NCBI RefSeq assembly: GCF_002210435.1
Contig: NZ_MZMV01000042.1
Span: 1-62,642 of the forward strand
Origin: Micromonospora wenchangensis
Lineage (GTDB): Bacteria; Actinomycetota; Actinomycetes; Mycobacteriales; Micromonosporaceae
Length of the DNA: 62,642 nt
Direction of reading: 5' to 3'
Under the pieces are notes generated by a model. The model made no database searches and was not told the DNA's origin. It was given only the letters and a program-made list of their open reading frames with translations. This document shows, piece after piece, positions 1-9,900 of the stretch. The translations under genes and the position numbers were made by a program. Within the stretch, counting starts at the first letter, position 1, and each line of letters starts with the position of its first letter.

Positions 1-549
1 CCGCCGGCCGGGGCACCGCTCCCCGGGCCGTCCCGGCCGCTGCCTCGACCCGGCACCCGCGCCCCGGCGGTGACCGGGCCGGGCCGGCCGGTGGTGGTTC
101 CGGCGGAGGCGACCCGACCGGGCCCGACCGGGCCCGCGCCGGTGACCCGGGACGCACCGCCCCGACCGCCGGCCATCCCGACCACCCCGGCCGGGGCACC
201 GGCGCTCCGCCGGGACGACCCGGACGATCCGCCGGCCCGGCCGGCCACCCCGACACCCGCCGTGCCGGCACCGGTCGCCCCACCGGTCACCGCCGCACCG
301 GTGGCCCGCGTCGCGCCGACCGTTCCGCCCGCCCACCGCGCACCTGCGACCCGGGCCGACGCGCGGGCACCGGAGCCGGTCGCCGTGCACGTGCACATCG
401 GTCGGATCGAGGTCCGTCTCACCCCGCAGCGGAATCCGGCGACGCCCCCGCCGGTCACCGCACCGGCTGTCGCCCCGGCCCCCGCCGTCGCCCCGGGCCC
501 CGCGCCCGAACTGGAGTCGTACCTGCGCGGAGCGGGGGCGACGCGATGA
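1..549 (+). CDS. Pro/Ala-rich eCIS-associated protein, 5' end outside window
   Basis: The reading frame is open from base 1, so the gene starts to the left of the window and 182 residues are visible. Most of it is a low-complexity Pro/Ala/Thr/Arg linker. Near the C-terminus is a short ordered segment, VAVHVHIGRIEVR, followed by another Pro-rich stretch and the ending ELESYLRGAG. Short proteins with such a 'V-H-V-x-I-G-R-I-E-V-R' strand and a terminal '(L/D)-Y-L-R' helix commonly sit just before the DUF4255 gene in eCIS clusters; the function is not established. Its stop overlaps the next ATG by 4 bp (ATGA), which suggests coupled translation. An ATG or GTG inside the window (GTG at 70) is probably not the true start. 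Confidence 0.7.
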   Translation, partial: PPAGAPLPGPSRPLPRPGTRAPAVTGPGRPVVVPAEATRPGPTGPAPVTRDAPPRPPAIPTTPAGAPALRRDDPDDPPARPATPTPAVPAPVAPPVTAAPVARVAPTVPPAHRAPATRADARAPEPVAVHVHIGRIEVRLTPQRNPATPPPVTAPAVAPAPAVAPGPAPELESYLRGAGATR

Positions 550-1832
550 GCACCGGGTACGCCCTCGCCGCCGTCACCGCCGTGCTGCGCGGGCAGTTGA
601 TGGCGTACCTGCGGGCCACCGGCGCCTCGTCGGCGGTCGGCGGGGTGTCCGTCTCCGCCGGCCCACCCGACCGGGTGACCGTCGGCAACCAGGAGGGCAA
701 CCAGGTCAACCTGTTCCTGAGCCGGGTGACCCGCAACCCCACCTGGGCCAACCTGGGGCCGCCGCCGCGCAGCACCGGCGGGGACGACGTCGCCGCGCCG
801 CCGCTCGGTGTCGACCTGCACTACGTGGCGAGCGTCTACGGTCACGACCCGCTGACCGGGGAGATCCTGCTCGGTCACCTGCTGGCGATGCTGCACGAGA
901 CGCCGGTGCTGACCCGGGCGGCGATCCGCCGGTCGCTCGCCCCCGACCCGCCGGACCCGACGCTGCCCGCCCCGGTGGCCGACTCCCGCCTCGCCGAGCA
1001 GGTCGAGCAGTTGCGGGTGAGCGTCACCAACAGCCCCGGCGGGGAGGAGAGCTTCCGGCTCTGGTCGGCGTTCAGCGCGCCGTACCGCAGCAGTGTCTTC
1101 TTCGACGTGTCGGTGGTGCTGATCGACCCGCTGCGCGGCGCGCGGGAGCCGCTGCCGGTCCGCGCGGTCACCGCCGGCACGATCGACGTCGCCGGTCCCG
1201 AGGTCGACCAGGTCCGCGCCGACGGCCCGACCGGCACCCCGGTCACGGCCGGCGCGACCCTCGTGGTGACCGGCCGCAACCTCGCCGGGCCGGACGTGCG
1301 GGTGCGGATCGGGGCCGCCTCGGCCAGCCCCGCCACCGTCACCGAAGGTGAGCTGCGGCTGCCGCTGACCGCGTTCGACCGGCCCGTCGCCGCCGGTATC
1401 CGGGGGCTGGTCGTCACCCACGCGGTGCCGCTGGGCGACCCGCCCACCCCCCGGCCGGCGGTCAGTTCCGACGCGGTGCCGGTCACCTACCGGCCCACGA
1501 TCACCGTCGCCCCCGCCGACGTGGTGGTCGAGTCCAGCCGCACCGTCGACGGGGTGCTGCTGCGCACCGGCACGGTCACCGTCGACGTCGTCCCCGGGGT
1601 CGAGACCGGCCAGCAGGTGACCCTCGGGCTGACCGGGACGGGTGGCACGGTGCTCGCCGCGCCCGCCGGCAACGGGGTGCCGCCCGGCGGGGAGCGCACC
1701 GGGCGGATCGGTTTCGCCTTCCGCGACCTGCCGGCCGGCACGTACCTGGCCCGGTTGCGGGTCGACGGGGTGGACAGCCCGCTGCACGCCGACCCGTCCG
1801 GCCGGTACGACGGCCCGGCCGTGGTGCTGTGA
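546..1832 (+). CDS. DUF4255 (Pvc16-like) eCIS cap/terminator protein with IPT/TIG-like C-terminal domain
   Basis: 428 residues. The first ~200 residues match the DUF4255 layout: an N-terminal helix, then the typical run 'VGNQEGNQVNLFLSRVTRN', 'DLHYVASVYG' and 'LLGHLLAMLHETPVL'. In characterised eCIS particles (PVC, Afp) the DUF4255 protein (Pvc16/Afp16) ends the tube and sheath. Residues ~215-300 look like an IPT/TIG immunoglobulin-like fold (GTPVTAGATLVVTGRNL), and ~315-428 is another beta-rich segment. Such Ig-like additions are known in some actinobacterial DUF4255 proteins, but their role is unclear. ATGA overlap with the gene before, TGATG contact with the gene after. Family assignment is confident; the cap role is inferred from homologues. 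Confidence 0.9.
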   Translation: MSTGYALAAVTAVLRGQLMAYLRATGASSAVGGVSVSAGPPDRVTVGNQEGNQVNLFLSRVTRNPTWANLGPPPRSTGGDDVAAPPLGVDLHYVASVYGHDPLTGEILLGHLLAMLHETPVLTRAAIRRSLAPDPPDPTLPAPVADSRLAEQVEQLRVSVTNSPGGEESFRLWSAFSAPYRSSVFFDVSVVLIDPLRGAREPLPVRAVTAGTIDVAGPEVDQVRADGPTGTPVTAGATLVVTGRNLAGPDVRVRIGAASASPATVTEGELRLPLTAFDRPVAAGIRGLVVTHAVPLGDPPTPRPAVSSDAVPVTYRPTITVAPADVVVESSRTVDGVLLRTGTVTVDVVPGVETGQQVTLGLTGTGGTVLAAPAGNGVPPGGERTGRIGFAFRDLPAGTYLARLRVDGVDSPLHADPSGRYDGPAVVL

Positions 1833-3676
1833 TGCCCGCCCCGCGTCCGGCCGCCCGCTGGCCCGCCCCGCCCCCGGTCACCCCCGGCGGCGACGGGCTG
1901 GCCGGCGAACTGGACCGCATCCGCCTGCTGCTCAAGGGGGAACCGGCGGCCGACACCCCGACCGCCGGCTCGCCGCTGGATCGGATCGGCACCGGGTTCG
2001 GGCTGACCGGCTTCGAACGTGACGTGCTGGTCGCCACGGTCGCCGGTGAGCTGGGCCTGCTGGACCGCCCACCGACGTTCGCCTGGTGCCTGGACGCCCT
2101 GCCCGGCGGGCACTGGGACGCCCTCGCCGCCGACCGTCCACTGCGCGCGGCCCGGCTGGTGGAGCTGGGCGAGGGTCCCCTGCCGCACGCCCCGCTGCGG
2201 GTCGACGAGCGGGTCCTGCACGAGCTGCACGGCGTCGGCCGGCTCGACGAGCGGCTCCGGCCCTACCTGGTGGCGCTGCCCGCGCCGCCGGCCACCCTGC
2301 CGGCCAGCCGCCGTCGGGCCGTCCGGCAGCTCTGCGCCACCTGGCAGGCCGGGCGAGGCCCGCTGCGGGTGTGCGGGCCCGACCACGACGACCGGCTCGA
2401 CGTGGTGGCGGCGGCCTGCGCGGCGGTGGGCCGGGCCGGGCACCGGGTGGCCGCCGAGGAGCTGCCCCGGGCGGTGACCGACCGGGACGCCTTCGCCCGG
2501 TTGTGGAACCGGGAGGTGGTGCTCGCCGATCCGGTGCTGGTCGTCGAGCTGACCGGCGACGAGTCCCCGCAGACGCGGGCCGCCGTGGCGCACCTGCTGG
2601 CCCGGCTCGTCGGTGACGTGGTGGTCAGTGTGCCGCACGCGGTCGCCCTCGACGGGATGATCCCGGGGCCGACGGTGGACCGGCCGACCCGGGACGAGCA
2701 GCGGGCGCTGTGGCGGGAACTGCTGCCGGACGCCGCCGCACCGGCCGCCGCCGGACTGGCCCGCGAGTTCGACCTGGGGCACCGGGACATCCTCGACTCC
2801 GCCACCGGCCCCGCCGGGCCGGGCGGCGACCCGGTGACCCGGGCCCGGGGGCTGGTCCGTGAGCGGGTCCGCCGCGACCTGGACGGGTTGGCCGAGCGGA
2901 TCGACGTACGGGCCGGTTGGGACGACCTGGTGCTGCCCGCCCCCGCCATGGCCCAGTTGCGGCAGTTGGCCGCCGCCGCGGCCGGCCGGGCGCTGCTGGT
3001 CGAGCAGGGCTTCGCCGGCCGGACCGGTCGGGGCCTCGGGGTGGGCGCGTTGTTCGCCGGGCCCAGCGGCACCGGCAAGACCCTCGCCGCCGAGGTGGTC
3101 GCCGGGGTGCTCGGGTTGGACCTGCACCGGGTGGACCTGGCGACCGTGGTGAGCAAGTGGATCGGGGAGACCGAGAAGCAGCTCCGGCGGATCTTCGACG
3201 CCGCCGAACGGGGTGGCACCGTGCTGCTGTTCGACGAGGCCGACGCGCTGTTCGGCCGCCGTTCCGAGGTCCGCGACAGCCACGACCGGTACGCCAACAT
3301 CGAGGTGTCGTACCTGCTGCAACGGATGGAGCGGTACCGGGGCGTGGCGGTGCTGACCACGAACATGCGTACCGCCATCGACCCGGCGTTCCTGCGCCGG
3401 CTGCGGGTGGTGGTGCCGTTCGGGCACCCGGGTCCCGCCGAGCGGGCCGGGCTGTGGCGGCGGGCCTTCCCGCCCGGGGCCGCCACCGCCGACCTGGACC
3501 TGCCCCGGCTGGCCCAGCTGGACCTCACCGGCGGGGACATCCACACCGTCGCGTTGCGCGCCGCGCTGGTCGCCGCCGGGGAGGGCGGCCCGGTCGGGAT
3601 GCGGCACGTGCTCGACGCGGTCGCCGCCGAGTACGCCAAGCACGACCGGCCGGCCGACCCGGGGTTGTGGTCGTGA
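1832..3676 (+). CDS. AAA+ ATPase of eCIS (Pvc15-like)
   Basis: 614 residues from the ATG at 1832; a GTG at 1829 is an alternative. The C-terminal half is a classical AAA module: Walker A GPSGTGKT at residues 410-417, Walker B VLLFDEAD at ~464-471, then the sensor 1 region 'VLTTN' and an arginine-finger-like 'FLRRLRVVVPF'. Residues 1-380 form an all-helical N-terminal domain seen in eCIS and phage-derived ATPases. Homologues (Pvc15/Afp15) are needed for assembly or cargo loading of the particle. The coding sequence touches the DUF4255 gene and overlaps the following small gene by 4 bp (GTGA), so all are probably one transcript. The role is inferred from the family. Confidence 0.93.
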   Translation: MPAPRPAARWPAPPPVTPGGDGLAGELDRIRLLLKGEPAADTPTAGSPLDRIGTGFGLTGFERDVLVATVAGELGLLDRPPTFAWCLDALPGGHWDALAADRPLRAARLVELGEGPLPHAPLRVDERVLHELHGVGRLDERLRPYLVALPAPPATLPASRRRAVRQLCATWQAGRGPLRVCGPDHDDRLDVVAAACAAVGRAGHRVAAEELPRAVTDRDAFARLWNREVVLADPVLVVELTGDESPQTRAAVAHLLARLVGDVVVSVPHAVALDGMIPGPTVDRPTRDEQRALWRELLPDAAAPAAAGLAREFDLGHRDILDSATGPAGPGGDPVTRARGLVRERVRRDLDGLAERIDVRAGWDDLVLPAPAMAQLRQLAAAAAGRALLVEQGFAGRTGRGLGVGALFAGPSGTGKTLAAEVVAGVLGLDLHRVDLATVVSKWIGETEKQLRRIFDAAERGGTVLLFDEADALFGRRSEVRDSHDRYANIEVSYLLQRMERYRGVAVLTTNMRTAIDPAFLRRLRVVVPFGHPGPAERAGLWRRAFPPGAATADLDLPRLAQLDLTGGDIHTVALRAALVAAGEGGPVGMRHVLDAVAAEYAKHDRPADPGLWS

Positions 3677-3915
3677 ACGCCGACGTCACGACCGTCGAGG
3701 TCGACATCCGCCGGCTGGTCGTCACCGGCGTCGACGCGCCTGTCGACGCCACCCTGGCGGCCGAGGTGGGTGCCCGGCTGACCCGGCTGCTGGCCGAGCG
3801 GGGGCTGCCGTCGACCGTGACCCCGGTGACCGACGCGCCGGCCACCGCCGACCTGCCGACCGCGCTGGCCGAGGCGATCTGGGTCCGGCTACGCCTGCCT
3901 GGGTGGTCGCGGTGA
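3673..3915 (+). CDS. Small conserved eCIS protein (80 residues), function unknown
   Basis: The GTG at 3673 overlaps the TGA of the ATPase gene (GTGA), and its own TGA overlaps the GTG at 3912 that probably starts the next gene. The 80-residue product begins NADVTTVEVDIRRLVVTG, contains a predicted helix (DATLAAEVGARLTRLLAERG) and ends in IWVRLRLPGWSR. Small proteins with this 'beta strand (I-x-x-L-V-V-x-G), amphipathic helix' layout are often found between the ATPase and DUF4157 genes in actinobacterial eCIS loci. I do not know their function. The double 4-bp overlap and the lack of another plausible frame here are the main support that it is real. Confidence 0.7.
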   Translation: MNADVTTVEVDIRRLVVTGVDAPVDATLAAEVGARLTRLLAERGLPSTVTPVTDAPATADLPTALAEAIWVRLRLPGWSR

Positions 3916-6900
3916 CCGCCCCCGGCCCGGCCGCGCAGCGGGCCCCGGTCCCGGCGACGGAACCCGCCGCGACGCGCGACGACGCCCTCGCCACGCTGAC
4001 CCGGGACCTGGTCGACAGGTACGCCCCGGCGCTGGGGCTGCGCCCCGACGCGGTGCGGGTACGCCTCGGCGGGGACGGCCGCCGGGCCGCCAACCACGGC
4101 GCGCGGGGGCTGCTCGCCGACCAGGTGGTCCACCTGGCACCGGGTTTCGACCCGTCCAGGGCCGCCGGGCGGGCCCTGCTCGTGCACGAGCTGGGACACC
4201 TGGCGCAGGCGGGCGGCACGACGGCGTACCCGGGGCGGCAGGTGACCGACCCGGAGGCCGAGGCGCGGGCGCTGGCCGACGCCGCGGCGGCCGGGCGCGC
4301 CCTGTGGCGGCCGGTGGCGTGGCTGCCGGCCGGCGCGGTCGCCGCCGACACCGGTGCCGTGGCCACCCCGCCGCGCCCGGCCACCCCGCCGGCCCCCGAC
4401 CGCGCGCCCGCCGGGGAGGCCACGACCGGGCCGCTGGAGGCGGAGCTGGGCGCGCTGGTGGACCGCCGGTACCGGGCGGAACGGGCCCGGATGATCGACC
4501 TGCTCGACGGGCTGTGGGTCTCCGGCGACGACGTGCGCGGCTGCCTGCGCATCCTGGACACCCTGCCGTTCGTGGTCGCCCGCAGCCTGGTGCACAGCCT
4601 GCCCGCGCCCCGGCGCACCGACCTGTCCCGCAACCTCGACGACGACCACCACCGCGCCTACCCGCGGGCCGCGCTGGCCGCCCTCGGCGGGCAGACCCCC
4701 TACCTGCTGCGGGTGCTGGAAGCCGACAACGTGCACGGGTTGGACACCGACGGGCTCGACCCGGTGCAGCGGCGTACCGCGCTGACCGTGCTGCGGGCCC
4801 TGCGGACCAGCGTGCTGCGGGAGCTGCTGGCCGGTGACCGCAAGGCGCAGTTCCGGGCGTTGCTGGCCGAGCGGCCTCGGGCGGGCAGCGACGCCGACGC
4901 CCTGCGTGAGCAGGTCACCGCGCTGGGTGGGGCGTCGGCCGACGACGAACGGCTCGACCGGGACACCGACCTGGCCACCCGGCTGCGCCAGGTGCAGCGG
5001 TCGATCGACGACCGCCGGGCCGACGACGCGCTGCGCCAGCTCGCCGACCTGGCCCCCGCCGCACCCACCGCCGGCACCCCGGCCACCACCGCGCCGGCCG
5101 CCGCCGGGCCGCCCGAGCCGGGGCCCCGGCTGCGGTACGCGGTCCGCCAGCTCGACGACGCCGGCCACCTCGACACGCTGCTCGACCAGGTGCCGTGGGA
5201 GGAGAAGCGGGTCGACGCGCCGCTCGGCCCCCGGCTGCTGGTCGTCCTCGCCGCCCGCGCGGAGCACCGCAACCTGGCCCGGGTGGAGGGTCTGCTGTCG
5301 TACGGGCTGTTCGACTGGGCGATCCGCGACCACGAGGCCCGCTTCGCGTACCTGCTGCTGCGCAGCCTGCCGCTGGCCACCCAGGACCGGTGGCGGCAGC
5401 TCGACCAGGGCAGCTGGTTCGACCGGTTGGAGGAGAACATCCCCGCCGCCGACGTGCTCGGCGGCGGCTACACCGGCGTCGGCACCCTCGCCGAGCCGCT
5501 GCAGCGGCGGCGGCGCAGCGCCGGGCAGGTCGACGCCGACCGGCTCGTCGCCGACATCCACCGGACCGTGCAGGGCGGCCTGGACGGGGTGAACGCCGTC
5601 GAGCTGGTCCGCCGGCTGATCGGCTACGACCGGCCGACCGGCGCGACCGCCGGCCCGGATGCCCGGGGGCGGGAGGCGTTGCGGACCGCCGTGCACCGGT
5701 TGGACGCGCTGCGGGACCTGGACCGGATCGTCGCCGCGCTGCCGGACGCGTACCTGACCCACGAGATGTGGCGGGCCGAGCTGCTCGACCTGTTCGCCCT
5801 GCGCGACCCGGCGCACCTGCAACGGCAGGCCCGCGGCCTGCTCGCGATCGGGCTGACCGACTGGGCGGTGAACCCCCGGGAGGCGTGGCTGGCGTTCCAG
5901 CTGGTGCGCAGTCTGCCGGTGGCCGACCAGACCCGGCTGGCCGCCGAGGACCCGGACCGGTGGGCCCGGATGCAGTCCGGAATGACCCCGCAGATGCGCG
6001 CCTCCCTCGCGGTCACCGCGATCTCCGGGCCGCGCCGCGTCGAGGCCCGCGACCAGTTGCGGGACCGGCTGCGCGACGACCGGCTCTGGCGGGCCGGGCG
6101 GGTCACCGAGCTGCGGTCGCTGATCGTCCAGGCGTACGCGTTGGACGACCGGCGCTGGGTGTTCCTGCGGTCCCGGGAGGTCCGCGCGGACCTGCTGCCC
6201 GACCTGGCGACGCTGGTGGCGGAGCTGCGGCTCTACCACGCCACCCGGCGGCCCACCTTCGATCCGGAGTCGTTGCGCACCGACGGCACGCCGACGGTGG
6301 TGGGTGACCTGGCCCGGCTGGTCGCGGTGGGGCTGAAGCTGCTGTTCCTCAGCCGCACCGGGTTGAGCCTGTTCACCGACGAGGTCACCGTCGACGAGTT
6401 CGACCTGCACGACGCCCAGTGGATCAGCGGCGACCTGGGCGGTGCCCGGTTGCGCGACACCGACCGGGAACGCGCCAACCGGCTTTCGCTGTCGCTGGAC
6501 GCCCGGCAGGGGGTGCTGCGGATCAGGCTGCCCCGGCTGGAGATCGACGGGGTGAACCGCACCTTCACCGGCAGTTCGCTGCGCACCGGCCGGATCACCC
6601 TGACCGACCTGGACATCGTCGCCTCGTTCTCCGACCGGGGCTACGAGCGGCCGGTCGGCGCGCAGGCCGGGATGGGCGCGTTGAGCGTCTCCGACGTGGT
6701 GTACGCCAGCGACGGGCTGCCCGGCGGGCTGCTCGGCCTGACCCGGTTCGGGCTGTCCACGCTGGCCTTCCGGGCCGGGGCGACCGGGCAGGAGAACGTG
6801 ACCGAGCCGGGCCGGCACGGCTGGGTCGGCATCCCGATCATCGATCCACTGATCCATCTGCTGCACAACGTCATCTCGTTCTACGGCGGGCTGCCGTTCC

Positions 6901-9900
6901 TGTCCAAGATCAGCGACGCGTTGCTGGCCCCGTACACGGCCGGAGCGCCGTTCCTCGCCCAGCAGTTCACCTCGTTGACCGCCGGGGAGATCTTCACCCC
7001 GCTGGCCAACGCGGCGATCGGGCTGCTCACCGACGGGGTGTTCCGGCCACCCCGGACGGTCGGCGAGCGGGTCACCGACGCGGTGGAGATGATGCACTCG
7101 CTGCGGGTCAGCTTTTCCAGCGCCACCGCCGAGGGGCTCTCCTTCGCCGGCCTGCAACAGGTCGGCCGGATCGAGGTCGGCCGCACCCTGATCGGGGTGG
7201 CCACCAGCCTGCCGGCCCGGCTGCGCGCCGAGCGGGAGTCGCTGCGGCTACGCCGCGACACCGCCACCGGAACGCGACGTACCGCCCTGGACGAGCGGCT
7301 ACGCGCCGTCGACAGCCAGCTCACCGCGCTGGAGCCGGCCGAGCGGGAACTGGACCGGTTGGAGGCCCGGCACCGCTGGCACGCCGAGTCGCTGTCCGAG
7401 GCCGAACGTCGCCGGCTGGTGGAACTGTCCGACCAGCTCCGCCAGTCCGTCGGCGGGTCGATCGACGTCGGCGGCATCCGGGTCACCGGGCTGACCGGCC
7501 GGGTCGAGGCCGCCGGGGTGGAGATCGACCCGATCCACGCCGAGGCGTCCCTGCCGTCGCGCGCCGGGGAGTACCTGCCCGACGACGAGCTGATCACCCG
7601 GTTCCGCCGCGACCGCGTCCCGGCCGACGCGGCGACGACCGCCCGGGGCAGCACCGGGTCGGCCACCCTCACCGGGGTACGCCTGCTGCCCGGCCCGGCC
7701 GGTGCCCCCGCGCTGCGGCTGACCGCCGGGGACCTGCCCACCCGCGCCGACGTCGCCGCCCAGCTCGCCGCGCTGCCCGACGAGCCGCGCTGGGCGCAGC
7801 GGCGGGCCGAGCTGACCGGTTGGCTGACCGACCTGGACCGGTTGCGGGAGCTGGAGTCCCTTTCCGCCGAGCCGGTCGACCCGGCCGGCCGCTACCTGCC
7901 GGGGCACCGCACCCGGGCCCAGGAGCAGGAGCTCCAACTGCTGCGGGAGCGGGCCCGCCGGTACTTCGGCGTCACCGTCGGCGGGCTGAGCGTCGGCGGG
8001 CTCGACGTCACCCTGGACCCGGCCACCCTCGGGGTGCAGGTGCGGCTGGCCGAGCTGACCGCCACCGACGTCCGGGCCGGGGCCACCGCCGTGGAACGGC
8101 TGGCGGCGTCCCGGCTGCGGGTGCGCGCCGACCTCGACGCCGTCGGCGGCGGCCGGCTCCCCGCCGAGCTGGCCGGCCCGGCCGCCGCCCAGGGGTTGCC
8201 GGTCGGCCGGACCGCCGTCGGTTTCGGGGTGGGTGAGCTTTCGGTGACCGGGTTCTCCGGGCCGGGCGTCGAGGCCCGGCGGATCGCGTTCACCGCGCCG
8301 GCCCGCGCCGGCGGCACACCCGGCGAGGCGATCCACGGGCGGGTGCTGCCCGACGGCGACGACCTGCGCCTGCCCGACCTGGTGGTGGAGCAGACCGAAC
8401 TGACCGGGCTGGCGCTGAACTCCCCCGGCCGCAGCGTCTACGCCCGGGGCAGCACCCGGATCGGTCGGATGAGCCTCGACGTGCGGGTCCGCACCGGTGC
8501 GACCGCCACCGGCCGGCAGGTCCGCAGCGCGCTGGTCCGCAACCTGGTCATCGAGCGGATCGACGCCGACCGGATCGGGATGGACGTCACCGACCCGGCG
8601 CCGGGAATGAGCGTCGAGGTGGTCTCCGGGGCGCTGGTCGGGGTGCGGCTGCGTGACCTCGAGGTGGACCTCACCGGCGAGGAGCTGACCTACAGCGGGC
8701 GGTTGACCGTCGGCCAGCTCGACCGGCTGCGGTTCAGCGTGGTCTCCCGCGCGGTGCAGGGCGGGCCGACCACGATCACCGGCACCGTGGCCGGCCGGCC
8801 GGCCGCCCCCGACGCCGCGTCGGTCACCGTGGACCTGATCCGCTCCGGCCCGCACCAGGTCGACCCGGTGACCGGCCGGATCGTCAGCGACCCCACCGAC
8901 AGCCAACGCATCCAGCTCGACGGGCTCACCCTCACCGACACCACCCTGCGGACCCCGGACGGCGCGGTCACCGTACGGCGGGCGGGGCTGGGTGGCCGGC
9001 TGGTCACCGAGCGGGCCGGCGGGCTGCGGTTCGAGGACGTCGGCCCGGCCCGCATCGAGCTGGGCGCGATCGACTGGCGGGCCGGCGACGGGCGGATCGT
9101 CTCCCAGGGGCCGACCGTGCTGGACGGGTTGACCGCCAGCGGTCGCTGGGACAGCACACCGGAGCAGCGCGACGCCGCCGGTCGGGTCGTCCCGGCCACC
9201 GCCGCGCTGCACCTGGAACGGCTGCGCATCGCCCGGATCACCGGCCGGGACCTGCGCTACCGCGACGGGGTGCTCGACGTCGGCCTCGGCCGGCCCGAAC
9301 CGACCCCGGCCGGGGAGCCGGACCGGCCACCGCTGGAGATCCTCGACGTGGACCTGCGCGGCCTGCGCTGGTCGGCGGCGGCGGGGGTGACCGCCGGGCG
9401 GCTCACCACCGGGGTGACCCGGGTGGAGATCGCCGGCCGGATCGACGCCGCGCTGCACGTCGACGGCGCGTTGTGGGCGGCCCAGCTCACCCTCGCCTTC
9501 GGTCGGGGCGGGCGGATCCAGGCCCGGGTGGTCGGCGGTGAGGGTCACCTCGGCGTCGGACCCCGGCCTGGCGAACACGACCAGCACGTCGGCATCCAGG
9601 GGCTGGACACCGGTGTGGTCGCCATCGGCCCGGACCACATCGAGATCGGCCCGGACGGGCAGCCGGGGCTGAGCCTGGCGACCATCTCGGTGGACGCGCT
9701 GAACTGGCAGGGCGCGGCGCTCGGGCTGCGCATCCCGCCCGGTGCGGGGGCGATCAGCCTGCTCGGCATCAGCGTGCGGGCCCGGGTCGACCTGTGGCCG
9801 GCGGGCACCCCCGGCGGCCGGTTCCGCCGGCTGCTGCTGCGGGAGCTGGTGGTGCAGCAGACCCGGGCCAGTGGGCTGCTGGTGGACCTGCACGACGGCA

